From positions 3,026,501 to 3,090,500 of the forward strand of contig NZ_JALJWR010000001.1 of the NCBI RefSeq assembly GCF_024169315.1: a stretch of DNA of 64,000 bases, in the 5' to 3' direction. The stretch comes from Pseudomonas migulae (GTDB lineage Bacteria; Pseudomonadota; Gammaproteobacteria; Pseudomonadales; Pseudomonadaceae). Shown piece by piece: positions 1 through 8,814 of the stretch (positions within the stretch are counted from its first letter, which is position 1; each line of letters starts with the position of its first letter). The translations under genes were made by a program, and so were the position numbers. The notes under the pieces are model-generated. The model was given only the letters and a program-made list of their open reading frames with translations. It ran no database searches and was not told the origin of the DNA.

Positions 1-84
1 ATCGCCGGCCAATGGCTTGATGGCGCATTCGATACGAGTCACAAGGCCCAAGCATTGACGGGTGAGGCAGAGGTTGCGCGACAT
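1..84 (-). CDS. Possible N-terminus of a small protein running off the left edge
   Basis: An ATG at 82-84 on the minus strand follows a GAGGG ribosome-binding site eight bases upstream, and the frame stays open to the window edge (28 residues, beginning MSRNLCLTRQCLG). Short proteins with a similar Cys-containing start seem familiar from Pseudomonas genomes, but I cannot name a family or a function. The competing reading is a 33-residue C-terminal tail on the plus strand ending at the TAG at 100-102. The good ribosome-binding site favours the minus strand. Confidence is low because almost nothing of either gene is visible. Confidence 0.35.
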   Translation of the reverse strand, partial: MSRNLCLTRQCLGLVTRIECAIKPLAGD

Positions 85-402
85 GGCGGCGACCCTCAGT
101 AGATCCGGTATTCAGCCCCCACGGGAGAGCTGTCTCGATCCAGTGATTACTGTCGATGTCCTTGAGCTCAGAATAGAAGAAAAGTCTGACCAGCACGTCA
201 ACTGAGACCAGAAGGCGCCGAATGGTCATTGTGTGAATGTTGACGTCAGAGTGATGGCACTTTTTTCAGGATTCATCCAATACAAATGTGGGAGCGGGCT
301 TGCTCGCGAAAGCGGTAGATCAGCCAACAGATGTGTTGAATGAAAAATCGATTCGCGAGCAAGCCCGCTCCCACAGTGGATCGGGGTGAACCGGGAGTTG
401 CA
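85..402. other. Intergenic stretch with one REP doublet
   Basis: I see no convincing gene between the left-edge fragment and the Lon-related protease. The stretch holds the REP doublet at 287-376 and a T-rich run at 259-264. Apart from that I see nothing. Confidence 0.5.
287..376. repeat. REP doublet (REPIN-like inverted pair)
   Basis: Two copies of the REP core (TGTGGGAGCGGGCTTGCTCG and its complement) face each other across a short spacer, making a long hairpin. It lies just beyond the 3' end of the Lon-related protease gene, the usual place for such elements in fluorescent pseudomonads. Confidence 0.9.
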
Positions 403-2841
403 TCAGGCCGGTTTTGCTTCGACCAAGGCTTCCTGCGCCGCTTCCTTTTCGGCTTCTTTCAGGTCCTCTTCGCTGATCATTTCCGCAATCACCCGCAGAC
501 GCTCCACCACCCGCGCATTCACGCTGCCTTCAGGGAACTCGCCGTTCTCATCCGGCGCACCGGCAGGCTCGCCGACCAACAGGCTCAACGCCTCATCGGC
601 CTGACGCACCGCGTAGACATGGAATTGCCCCGCGCGCACCGCCGCCAGCACCTTCTCGTCCAGCATCAGCGTGGCCACGTTGGCCTGGGGAATGATCGCC
701 CCCTGCTCACCGGTCAGCCCGCGAGCCTCGCAGAGGCGGAAGAAGCCTTCGATCTTCTCATTGACCCCGCCTACCGCCTGCACTTCACCGAACTGGTTGA
801 TCGAACCGGTGATTGCAAAGCACTGCTTGAGCGGCGTTTTCGACAGCGCCGAGATCAGCGTGCACGCCTCGCCCAGCGACGCACTGTCACCATCGACGTA
901 ACCGTAGGACTGCTCCAGCGCGATGCTCGCGGAAATCGCCAACGGGAATTCCTGAGCGTAGCGACTGCCCAGATAACCGGTCAGGATCATCACGCCTTTG
1001 GAGTGAATCGGCTGGCCGAGGTTAACTTCGCGCTCGATGTCGACAATGCCGCTGCCACCCGGGTAGACCGTGGCGGAAATCCGCGCCGGCACACCGAACG
1101 CCGAGTCACCGACCTCCAGCACCGTCAGCCCGTTGCACTTGCCGACTGCCGCGCCATCGGTGTCGATCAGAATGATCCCGGCCAGCATGTCATCGAGAAT
1201 CCGCGCCGAAACACGCCCGGTGCGGGTGGCCTTGGCCTTGAGCGCACGCTCGATGTGCCCGGCGTCGGTCATTTCGTCGCCCGCCAGGTGACGAATGAAA
1301 TCCGCCTCGCTGACCAGTTGGAACAGATCGCCAATCCGCGCCGACAAACGCCCCTGATGCTCAGCCAGACGCGCGCTGTACGTGGCCAGACGCGCCACCG
1401 CGTCGGCGGTCAGCGGCGCCATGCCTTCTTCGGAGGTGCGGGTTTTCAGCAACTGGGCGAACTGTTCAAGGCTCTCGTCGACCATCGGGATGTCTTCGTC
1501 GAAATCCACCAGGACGCGGAACATCTCCTGGAAGTCCGGATCGAGGTCTTGCAGCGTGTAATACAGCTGCCGGGCGCCGATGATGACGACTTTGACCTGC
1601 AACGGAATGTGTTGCGGTGTCAGGGTCACGGTGGCCAGGCGGCCCAACTCACCCAGCGGCGATTCCATTTTCAGCTTGCGCGATTGCAGGGCGCGCTTGA
1701 GCGCATCCCACACGAACGGCTCGCTGAGCATTTTTTCCGCTTCAAGGATCAGGAAACCGCCGTTGGCGCGGTGCAGCGCGCCCGGTCGCAGCTGACGATA
1801 AGTCGTGTAGAGCGCGCCCTGATCGGTGCTGTATTCGATACGGCCAAACAGGTTTTCGTAAGTCGGGTGCGGTTCGAACACCACCGGCGCTCCGCCGCTT
1901 GCCGAATGACCGACCACCAGGCTCGGCGCGTATTGCTCTTCCAGCATCTTGCGGGCAACGGCGTCGACTTTGCTGTCGTCCACCAGTTGCTCGACCACGG
2001 TTTTCAGCAGATAAACCTGCATCGCCTGCAAGTAACCGCACACCGCCGCGTTCTCGGCGTACTTCTCCGACAGCGGCGACAGCAACGGCTGCAAGGCCAG
2101 GGTGATGGTTTCTTCGTTGAGGTGGCGCAGTTGATTGCTCGACTCACGCTTCCATTGCGGCAGGCTGGCGAGCTCTTCGTTCAGGCGCTCTTCCAGCCAC
2201 GAAATGTCATCGTGAAAACGCTCGCGATCGGCTTCCGGCAATTGGGCGAATTCCGCTTCGTCCAGGGCCTTGCCTTCAGCCATCGGGGTGAATGCGATAT
2301 TGCTGGCGTCACGGTAAAGCGCGACCTCTTTCTCCAGCGCCAGGCGCTCGATCACGTCCAGCGCCTTGTCGTAGCGCTGGTTGAAGGCGCGGTCGATGGC
2401 GCTTTTCTTCTGCTGGTAGGACGGGTGTTCGAACACGGCCGGAAACGTCGCCAGCAGGTTGTCGATCAACGCGTTGATATCACCGATGAACGCGCCAGCG
2501 GTGCCCGAGGGCAATTCCAGGGCGCGGGGTTCGCGGGGCTCATCGAAATTGTTGACGTAGACCCAGTCCGCCGGGGTTTGCAGGCGTTTGCCTTCGGCTT
2601 TCAGATAACGTTTGACGAACGAAAACCGGCCAGTGCCAGGCTCGCCCATGACGAATACGTTGTAACCGGGGCGTGGCATGGCCACACCGAACTGCAAGGC
2701 TTCGACAGCACGTTCCTGGCCAAGCACACCGCGGAAGGGCTCCAGATCATTGGTGGTAGAGAAGCTGAACTGTTCAGCGGAAAACGGACGGGTCAGCGCT
2801 TCGGGCGCTAGACGCAAGCTGGCAGCAACAGGATCAGGCAT
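403..2841 (-). CDS. Lon-related ATP-dependent protease (AAA family, AsrA-like)
   Basis: An 812-residue AAA+ protein with a C-terminal Lon-type Ser/Lys peptidase domain. Near residues 66-73 there is a P-loop reading GEPGTGRF, with Arg where Lys is usual. An acidic Walker B-like strand (GGFLILEAEK) lies in the middle. The peptidase domain has a Ser in GDSAS near residue 653 and a Lys in VGGVNEK near residue 695, which fit the Lon catalytic dyad. It lacks the Lon N-terminal substrate domain, so it is not classical Lon. The best match I recall is AsrA of P. aeruginosa, a Lon homologue linked to heat shock and aminoglycoside response; that identity is inference. It is a single gene read towards the left edge. 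Confidence 0.85.
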   Translation of the reverse strand: MPDPVAASLRLAPEALTRPFSAEQFSFSTTNDLEPFRGVLGQERAVEALQFGVAMPRPGYNVFVMGEPGTGRFSFVKRYLKAEGKRLQTPADWVYVNNFDEPREPRALELPSGTAGAFIGDINALIDNLLATFPAVFEHPSYQQKKSAIDRAFNQRYDKALDVIERLALEKEVALYRDASNIAFTPMAEGKALDEAEFAQLPEADRERFHDDISWLEERLNEELASLPQWKRESSNQLRHLNEETITLALQPLLSPLSEKYAENAAVCGYLQAMQVYLLKTVVEQLVDDSKVDAVARKMLEEQYAPSLVVGHSASGGAPVVFEPHPTYENLFGRIEYSTDQGALYTTYRQLRPGALHRANGGFLILEAEKMLSEPFVWDALKRALQSRKLKMESPLGELGRLATVTLTPQHIPLQVKVVIIGARQLYYTLQDLDPDFQEMFRVLVDFDEDIPMVDESLEQFAQLLKTRTSEEGMAPLTADAVARLATYSARLAEHQGRLSARIGDLFQLVSEADFIRHLAGDEMTDAGHIERALKAKATRTGRVSARILDDMLAGIILIDTDGAAVGKCNGLTVLEVGDSAFGVPARISATVYPGGSGIVDIEREVNLGQPIHSKGVMILTGYLGSRYAQEFPLAISASIALEQSYGYVDGDSASLGEACTLISALSKTPLKQCFAITGSINQFGEVQAVGGVNEKIEGFFRLCEARGLTGEQGAIIPQANVATLMLDEKVLAAVRAGQFHVYAVRQADEALSLLVGEPAGAPDENGEFPEGSVNARVVERLRVIAEMISEEDLKEAEKEAAQEALVEAKPA

Positions 2842-3116
2842 CGGGCTTCCTTACATCAGGCGGGGCAGATAGCGGCATTCTGGCGCTGCCCATACCTGAC
2901 TTGCAAGGCGCGCCGTTAGCCAAAGCATAGCTAAACGAGTATCCCCAGGCGGGCCGGGGCTAAATCAACGTTTTCAACGAATATTTCGCAAAATGTCACG
3001 GAACCCTTGGAACGTGCCTAAACTCCAAACTGCGCGGCTGGAACAATAACCGGCCCACTGGCGCCAGATCGGGCCAGACCCTTGTCCATTGGTATGCACA
3101 TAAAGAGAACAAAGCT

Positions 3117-3605
3117 ATGAAACGGATTCTTCTCGGTACTCTCTTCACCGCTGTATCCCTCAATGCCATGGCTCAAGCGCCAGGCGGCCCGGATTGCGGT
3201 TGGGGCAACATGCTGTTCGAAGGTCAGCGTGGCACCCCGGCTCACTTCCTGGCATCCACCACCAACGGCACGTCCGGCAACGCAACCTTCGGTATGACCT
3301 CCGGTACCAACGGTTGCTCGACTAATGCGTCGCTGACCTATGGCGGCAAATCCTGGTTTGCCATGAATGGCATGATGAACGAGCTGTCCGAAGACATGGC
3401 CAAAGGTAACGGCGAAGCGCTGACTACCTATGCCGTGGTACTGGGCGTGGCGCCGGAAGACCGTGCGCACTTCGCTGCCGTGACTCACGAGCACTTCCAG
3501 CAGATCTTCAGCAAGGCTGACGTGACCGCTGATGACGTGCATACCAACACCCTGGCCGTTTTGAAGGCCGATCCTCGTCTGGCCAAGTACGCAACTCAAG
3601 CTTAA
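3117..3605 (+). CDS. DUF3015 family exported protein
   Basis: A 162-residue protein with a clear signal peptide (MKRILLGTLFTAVSLNAMA, cleaved near residue 20), so it is exported to the periplasm or envelope. The mature part has two Cys in PDCGWG and NGCSTN, Gly/Thr-rich strands, then an acidic helical C-terminal half, as in DUF3015 proteins. The function of this family is not known to me. It has its own promoter region and is closed by a hairpin terminator, so it is probably a single-gene unit. The ATG follows AAAGAGAAC, a weak ribosome-binding site. Confidence 0.85.
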   Translation: MKRILLGTLFTAVSLNAMAQAPGGPDCGWGNMLFEGQRGTPAHFLASTTNGTSGNATFGMTSGTNGCSTNASLTYGGKSWFAMNGMMNELSEDMAKGNGEALTTYAVVLGVAPEDRAHFAAVTHEHFQQIFSKADVTADDVHTNTLAVLKADPRLAKYATQA

Positions 3606-3608
3606 GCT

Positions 3609-3645
3609 CGACCCGCCCGTTCCTTTCGGGGAGCGGGTTTTATTT
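3609..3645 (+). terminator. Rho-independent terminator after the DUF3015 gene
   Basis: ACCCGC and GCGGGT form a stem, with an inner CCG/CGG pairing, followed by a T-rich run. It lies four bases after the stop codon. Confidence 0.7.
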
Positions 3646-3700
3646 TTTGGACCTGCCCCTTTCTTTGGGTCTTTATTTTCGAACTTCTAAGTTGCCCACT

Positions 3701-5554
3701 ATGTTCAAACGCCTTGCCTGGCTGGCGCTCTGTGTCTGCGCCCCGCTGTCCGCCGCGCCACACATCGACAATCAACGTTTGCAGCAACTGGCCAACGATC
3801 CCTTCTGGATTTCCCTGGGTCATTACGAAACCGCCAAGCTGGGCGGCTGGCGCAGCTATGTCAGCGACAAAAAATTCTTTCTGGCGCCCGACGGCAACGA
3901 ACATCCCGACCGTGAACTGGCCGCCACCGTGCAAGCGCTGTACGCCCCGGCCAATGCCGGTGAACAGCACGCGCAATGCGTCTACCCGGCACGTACTCGC
4001 TGGCTCAAGGCACAACTCAATCTGACCGATCTGCCGACACTCGACTGCGCCGAGTTCAAGCAATGGTTCAAGGATGTCTCGCCCCACAGCGCGGTGATGA
4101 TTTTCCCGGCGGCCTATCTGAACAGCCCGTCATCGATGTTCGGCCACACCCTGCTGCGCATCGACCAGGCGGATGTGCAGAGCGACAAGACGGCGCTGCT
4201 CAGCTACGCAATCAACTTCGGCGCCTACATCGAAGGCTCGGACAACAGCATCCTGTACGCTTGGAAAGGCTTGATGGGCGGCTATCCGGGCCTGTTTGCG
4301 CTGGTGCCGTATCAGGAAAAACTCTCGGAATACCGCAGTCTCGAGAACCGCGACCTGTGGGAGTACCGGCTGAACCTGACGCAGCAGGAAACCGAGCGCA
4401 TGGTCGAGCATGTCTGGGAACTGAAACAGATTCAGTTCGACTATTTCTTCTTCGACGAAAACTGCTCCTATCGCCTGCTGGAACTGCTGCAGGTCGCACG
4501 CCCGAGCCTGCGCCTGACCGAACAATTCCCGCTGACCGCGATTCCAACCGACACCGTCAAAGCCGTGAAAGAAGCCGGTCTGGTGGAGTCGATTCAATAT
4601 CGTCCGTCTCGCGAGCGTGAGCTGCTGAGCCGCGCCGAGCCGCTGACCGATGAAGAACAGCAATGGGTGCTGAAAGTCAGCGCTGACCAGAAACAATTGC
4701 AGGAACCGGCATTCAAGGCGCAACCCCGCGCGCGCCAGGCGCTGATCATCGACGCGGCTTACCGGCTCGAACGCTACCGCGCCAACGGCCAGGAGCGCGA
4801 CCCGCAACGGGCCCAGCGCAGTTTCGAATTGCTGCGGGCGATCAACCAGAACCCGGCGCCGGAGCTGGACATTCCGCAACCGGGCCTGCCAGAGGACGGC
4901 CATGAATCCCGCACATGGCAGGCCGGCATCGGCACTCGGGGTGACAAGGCGTTCGGTGAATATGGCCTGCGCATGGCGTATCACGACCTCAACGACAACT
5001 CGGAAAGTTTTCCCCTCGGCGCGCAAATCGAAATCCTGCAGATGAAACTGCGTCAGTACGAAGGCAATCAATGGCAGTTGCAGCAACTGGACTTGGCGAC
5101 CATTCGCTCCCTGACGCCGCGCAACGAGTTGCTGCAACCGCTGTCGTGGCAAGTCACCGGTGGCCTGGAGCGCGTGCCGGGCAAACATGACGATGAAACC
5201 CTGGTCAGCCACGTCAACGGCGGTGGCGGCGGCACATGGCAGTTGAGCGAAGACATGCTCGGTTTCGCCCTGGGCACGGTGCGCGTTGAACACAACAACG
5301 ACTTTGCCGGTTTCATCGCCCCGGCAGCGGGTTTCAATAGCGGCGTGCTGTGGAAGAACCCGCTGGGCAACTTCAGCCTGGAAGCCAAAGGTGATTTTTT
5401 CACCAATGGCGAAGTGCGACGTAGCGTGAGCCTGAACCAGCAATGGGAATTGTCGCGCAACCTCGGTTTGCGCCTGAGCGCCCAGCGTGAATTCAGCCAT
5501 CTGGCCTCGCCCGAAAACGAAGTGATGCTTGAGGTGAAGTGGTATCACTATTGA
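3701..5554 (+). CDS. DUF4105 (Lnb-type N-terminal domain) envelope protein
   Basis: I place the start at 3701 because it gives a signal peptide (MFKRLAWLALCVCAPLSAA) and a 617-residue protein; the longer reading frame begins 18 codons earlier with no such signal. The middle part holds the DUF4105 hallmarks: a SSMFGHTLLR motif and a DENCSYRLLELL motif, which give a His and a Cys that could form a papain-like pair. The last 190 or so residues are rich in alternating polar and hydrophobic strands ending in Tyr and look like outer-membrane or beta-rich sequence. The role is unproven; similar proteins are thought to act on the envelope. Confidence 0.8.
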   Translation: MFKRLAWLALCVCAPLSAAPHIDNQRLQQLANDPFWISLGHYETAKLGGWRSYVSDKKFFLAPDGNEHPDRELAATVQALYAPANAGEQHAQCVYPARTRWLKAQLNLTDLPTLDCAEFKQWFKDVSPHSAVMIFPAAYLNSPSSMFGHTLLRIDQADVQSDKTALLSYAINFGAYIEGSDNSILYAWKGLMGGYPGLFALVPYQEKLSEYRSLENRDLWEYRLNLTQQETERMVEHVWELKQIQFDYFFFDENCSYRLLELLQVARPSLRLTEQFPLTAIPTDTVKAVKEAGLVESIQYRPSRERELLSRAEPLTDEEQQWVLKVSADQKQLQEPAFKAQPRARQALIIDAAYRLERYRANGQERDPQRAQRSFELLRAINQNPAPELDIPQPGLPEDGHESRTWQAGIGTRGDKAFGEYGLRMAYHDLNDNSESFPLGAQIEILQMKLRQYEGNQWQLQQLDLATIRSLTPRNELLQPLSWQVTGGLERVPGKHDDETLVSHVNGGGGGTWQLSEDMLGFALGTVRVEHNNDFAGFIAPAAGFNSGVLWKNPLGNFSLEAKGDFFTNGEVRRSVSLNQQWELSRNLGLRLSAQREFSHLASPENEVMLEVKWYHY

Positions 5555-5573
5555 CCTGACACACCACTATCCC

Positions 5574-5656
5574 TGCGGGAGCGGGCTTGCTCGCGAAGGC
5601 GATTCGACATTAATGGTGACTGACACACCGCCTTCGCGAGCAAGCCCGCTCCCACA
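5574..5656. repeat. REP doublet
   Basis: An inverted pair of REP cores just after the DUF4105 gene. The spacer contains ATTCGACATTAATGGTGACTG. Confidence 0.9.
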
Positions 5657-5761
5657 TTTGATTTGCGTTATCTGACAGATTCATCACGTGCTTTTCACAA
5701 TCACCTCACGAATCCACTCCTAGACTTCACTTATAGGCCGTCGCACGGCCAGGAGTCCGAG

Positions 5762-6118
5762 ATGTGGCGTTGCGTGGGTGTGGTGGCTGTGTTGATGTTG
5801 ATCGCGGGCTGCCAGACGACCCACGAAGACCTGATCGCCAAAGGTTATCCACCCGCGTTCGCCGATGGCTTCGACGATGGCTGCAGCAGCGGCCGGCAAG
5901 CCGCCGGGGCGATCACCGGTGAATTCCGCAAGAACGTCCCGCGTTATCTCAAAGACAAGCAATACGCCGAAGGCTGGAGCGATGGTTTCCGCCAATGCCA
6001 GGCCATGCGCGAAAGCCAAGACCGCGAAGACTATCGCAGCCACCATTGGGACGACCGCGAAAAAGCCTGGCAGCAACAGAAAGACCAGGACGCCGCCCGT
6101 GTGTTTCGCTCGCAATGA
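5762..6118 (+). CDS. Small putative lipoprotein
   Basis: A 118-residue protein starting at 5762, seven bases after an AGGAG site. The N-terminus is a lipoprotein signal with lipobox LIAGC, so the mature protein should begin at a lipidated Cys. The rest is hydrophilic, with repeated FADGFDDGC- and EGWSDGFRQC-type helices and a basic/acidic C-terminus. I do not recognise a named domain. It may share a transcript with the GreA/GreB-family gene 70 bases downstream. The longer frame upstream has no ribosome-binding site. Confidence 0.75.
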   Translation: MWRCVGVVAVLMLIAGCQTTHEDLIAKGYPPAFADGFDDGCSSGRQAAGAITGEFRKNVPRYLKDKQYAEGWSDGFRQCQAMRESQDREDYRSHHWDDREKAWQQQKDQDAARVFRSQ

Positions 6119-6188
6119 GTCGCTTCCAGATATCCGTCGAAACTAAAAGACCGTGACCATGGCCCAAACCCTATAACGGGAGAAAACC

Positions 6189-6683
6189 ATGAGCCGCGCC
6201 TTCGTCAATGAAGATAACGCTGCTGCGCAAGCCGATCAGCCGGTCGAACGGCAGATCAGCGCGCAGCCCAATTACGTCACCCCCGCCGGACTTGCCCAGT
6301 TGCAGGCAAAAGTCGCCGAGCTGCAAAACCTGCTCAATGAACAGAGCACGAAGGGTGAACTGGCAGACAAACAGCGCCAGGCCGACCTTGAGCGCGACTG
6401 GCGGTATTTCAATCAGCGCCTGCAGAGTGCTCAGTTGGTCGTACCAGCCTCCTCGACCAACAAAGTGCAGATCGGCGCCTGGGTGACCTTTGCCGATGAA
6501 CAGGGCAACGAACAACGCGTGCAGTTGGTGGGCGAGGATCAGGCGGATGCCGCGGGCGGGCTGATCAATTGGGGATCGCCACTGGGGCGGGCGTTGTTGG
6601 GCGCGCAGGTGGGCGATGAAGTGGTGTGGAAGCGGCCGGTGGGGGATTTGGTGATTGAGGTTCTGAGCATAGAAATCAGGTGA
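6189..6683 (+). CDS. GreA/GreB-family transcription elongation factor
   Basis: A 164-residue protein. Residues 35-75 look like the Gre N-terminal coiled coil (TPAGLAQLQAKVAELQNLL), and the C-terminal half matches the Gre FKBP-like domain (IGAWVTFADEQGNEQRVQLVG, then SPLGRALLGAQVGDEVVWKRP). Such proteins rescue backtracked RNA polymerase through its secondary channel, though variant family members can have other roles. It is longer at the N-terminus than GreA and lies convergent to ettA, a pairing I associate with Pseudomonas. GGGAG precedes the ATG by eight bases. Confidence 0.85.
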   Translation: MSRAFVNEDNAAAQADQPVERQISAQPNYVTPAGLAQLQAKVAELQNLLNEQSTKGELADKQRQADLERDWRYFNQRLQSAQLVVPASSTNKVQIGAWVTFADEQGNEQRVQLVGEDQADAAGGLINWGSPLGRALLGAQVGDEVVWKRPVGDLVIEVLSIEIR

Positions 6684-6693
6684 CGATGAGGAA

Positions 6694-6790
6694 GCCTTCG
6701 CGGGCAAGCCCGCTCCCACTGGTTTTGCGCAATACACAAATGTTGTGAACGACATCAATCCCTGTGGGAGCGGGCTTGCCCGCGAAGGCC
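6694..6790. repeat. REP doublet between greA/B-like gene and ettA
   Basis: Inverted REP cores of the CGCGGGCAAGCCCGCTCCCA variant, placed between two convergent genes. Confidence 0.9.
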
Positions 6791-6820
6791 ACGCCGCGGT
6801 CTCACTGAAAACCCCAAAAA

Positions 6821-6848
6821 AAACGGAGCCCCGAAGGCTCCGTTTTTT
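6821..6848. terminator. Bidirectional terminator between Gre-like gene and ettA
   Basis: ACGGAGCC and GGCTCCGT form an eight-base stem around CCGAA, with A-run on one side and T-run on the other, so it can end transcripts from both directions. Confidence 0.9.
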
Positions 6849-6866
6849 CATGCAACCAACCCGGTA

Positions 6867-8531
6867 TCAGGCCAGTTTCTTGTGCCGTACACGATGCGGC
6901 TGGGCTGCCGCTTCGCCAAGGCGCTTCTTGCGATCGGCTTCGTACTCGGAGTAGTTGCCTTCGAAGAACACCGCTTGCGAATCGTCTTCGTACGCCAGGA
7001 TGTGAGTCGCGACGCGGTCAAGGAACCACCGATCGTGAGAGATCACAATGGCGGCGCCCGGGAAGTCCAGCAGGGCTTCTTCCAGGGAACGCAGGGTTTC
7101 AACGTCGAGGTCGTTGGACGGTTCGTCGAGCAGCAGGACGTTGCCGCCCTCTTTCAGGGTCAGGGCCAGGTGCAAGCGACCGCGCTCACCACCGGACAGG
7201 TCCTTGACGAACTTCTGCTGATCGCCGCCCTTGAAGTTGAAGCGACCGACGTAGGTACGCGACGGAATCTCGTAGTTGCCGATGCGAATCTGATCCGAAC
7301 CTTCCGAGATTTGCTGGAACACCGTCTTGCTGCCGTCCAGGTCTTCGCGACTCTGATCCACGCAAGCAAGCTGCACGGTTTCGCCGACTTCGATGCTACC
7401 CGAATCCGGTTGTTCCTTGCCCATCAGCATGCGGAACAGGGTCGACTTACCGGCACCGTTACCGCCGATCACGCCAACAATGGCGCCCTTCGGCATGGAG
7501 AACGACAGGTTGTCGATCAACACGCGATCGCCGTAGCCCTTGGTGACGTTCTTGAACTCGATGACCTTGTCGCCCAGGCGTGGACCGGCCGGGATGTAGA
7601 TCTCGTTGGTTTCGCTGCGCTTCTGGAATTCCTGCGATTGCATTTCTTCGAAGCGTTGCAGACGAGCCTTGGATTTGGACTGGCGGGCCTTGGCGCCTTT
7701 GCGCACCCACTCCAGTTCTTCCTTCATGGCTTTTTCGTGGGCCGACTGCTGTTTGGATTCGGCGGCCAGACGGTCGGACTTGGCTTCGAGCCAACCGGAG
7801 TAGTTGCCCTCGTAAGGGATACCGGCGCCGCGGTCGAGTTCGAGGATCCAGCCAGCGACGTTGTCCAGGAAGTAACGGTCGTGCGTGATCGCAACCACGG
7901 TACCCGGGAAGTCGTGCAGGAAGTGCTCCAGCCAGGCGACGGAATCGGCGTCCAGGTGGTTGGTCGGTTCGTCGAGCAGCAGCATGTCCGGTGCGGACAG
8001 CAGCAGGCGGCACAGGGCCACACGACGTTTTTCACCGCCGGAGAGGAATTCGACCTTGGCGTCCCAGGCCGGCAGACGCAGCGCATCGGCGGCGACTTCC
8101 AGTTGACGATCCAGGTTGTGACCGTCGCTGGCTTGCAGGATGGCTTCGAGCTTGGCCTGTTCTGCCGCCAGTTTGTCGAAGTCGGCATCTTCATCAGCGT
8201 AAGCCGCGTAGACCTCGTCCAGGCGCGCCTGGGCGTTCTTGATCACGCTGACCGCTTCCTCGACCACTTCACGCACGGTTTTGGTCGGGTCCAGGATCGG
8301 CTCTTGCGGCAGGTAGCCGATGTTCAGCTCTGGCATCGGACGGGCTTCGCCCTCGAACTCGGTATCAACGCCGGCCATGATTTTCAGCAGCGTGGATTTA
8401 CCCGAACCGTTAAGGCCGAGCACGCCGATCTTGGCGCCTGGGAAGAAGGACAGCGAAATGTTTTTCAGGATTTCCCGCTTCGGCGGAACAACTTTGCCCA
8501 GCCGATGCATGGTGAAGACGTATTGAGCCAT
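6867..8531 (-). CDS. ettA: Energy-dependent translational throttle protein EttA (ABC-F)
   Basis: A 554-residue soluble ABC-F ATPase with two nucleotide-binding domains and no membrane segments. Domain 1 has GLNGSGKST, LSGGEKRR and LLLDEPTNH; domain 2 has GGNGAGKST, LSGGERGR and LLLDEPSND. Between them lies the basic helical linker (around KGAKARQSKSKARLQRF), which in EttA contacts P-site tRNA on the ribosomal E site. EttA gates entry into elongation according to the ATP/ADP ratio. Length and the typical start MAQYVFTMHRL match the family. It is transcribed alone from the region left of morA. Confidence 0.95.
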   Translation of the reverse strand: MAQYVFTMHRLGKVVPPKREILKNISLSFFPGAKIGVLGLNGSGKSTLLKIMAGVDTEFEGEARPMPELNIGYLPQEPILDPTKTVREVVEEAVSVIKNAQARLDEVYAAYADEDADFDKLAAEQAKLEAILQASDGHNLDRQLEVAADALRLPAWDAKVEFLSGGEKRRVALCRLLLSAPDMLLLDEPTNHLDADSVAWLEHFLHDFPGTVVAITHDRYFLDNVAGWILELDRGAGIPYEGNYSGWLEAKSDRLAAESKQQSAHEKAMKEELEWVRKGAKARQSKSKARLQRFEEMQSQEFQKRSETNEIYIPAGPRLGDKVIEFKNVTKGYGDRVLIDNLSFSMPKGAIVGVIGGNGAGKSTLFRMLMGKEQPDSGSIEVGETVQLACVDQSREDLDGSKTVFQQISEGSDQIRIGNYEIPSRTYVGRFNFKGGDQQKFVKDLSGGERGRLHLALTLKEGGNVLLLDEPSNDLDVETLRSLEEALLDFPGAAIVISHDRWFLDRVATHILAYEDDSQAVFFEGNYSEYEADRKKRLGEAAAQPHRVRHKKLA

Positions 8532-8814
8532 GGAGAACCTTGGGTCAGTGACAGATGAATGATTGGAGCGCGGGCGAAGCCCGGCCAGGCCGTGCGCGTC
8601 GAGGATTGACAGGTATCAATGCTGCGCGCTGAAAAAACCTGATTCTAGGAGCTGGAACGCTCCCGCGTAACCGGCAAAGCTACCTTAATGACGAGAGGCA
8701 GTCCAGCCGGGAGGGACTGGCACTTTGCCACAACTCAAGGCATGCTAGCCGCCCTCCGGGCGTCCGGCTTATAGTGCACGTCGCGCCAGTCCAGCCAAAC
8801 CGCAGGATTACAGT

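Noticed and set aside
340-2811. Very long open frame (823 codons) on the plus strand opposite the Lon-related protease
   Set aside because: It is the mirror of a GC-rich gene; the translation is Arg/Gln/His-rich with no domain, and the minus-strand frame has clear Lon motifs.
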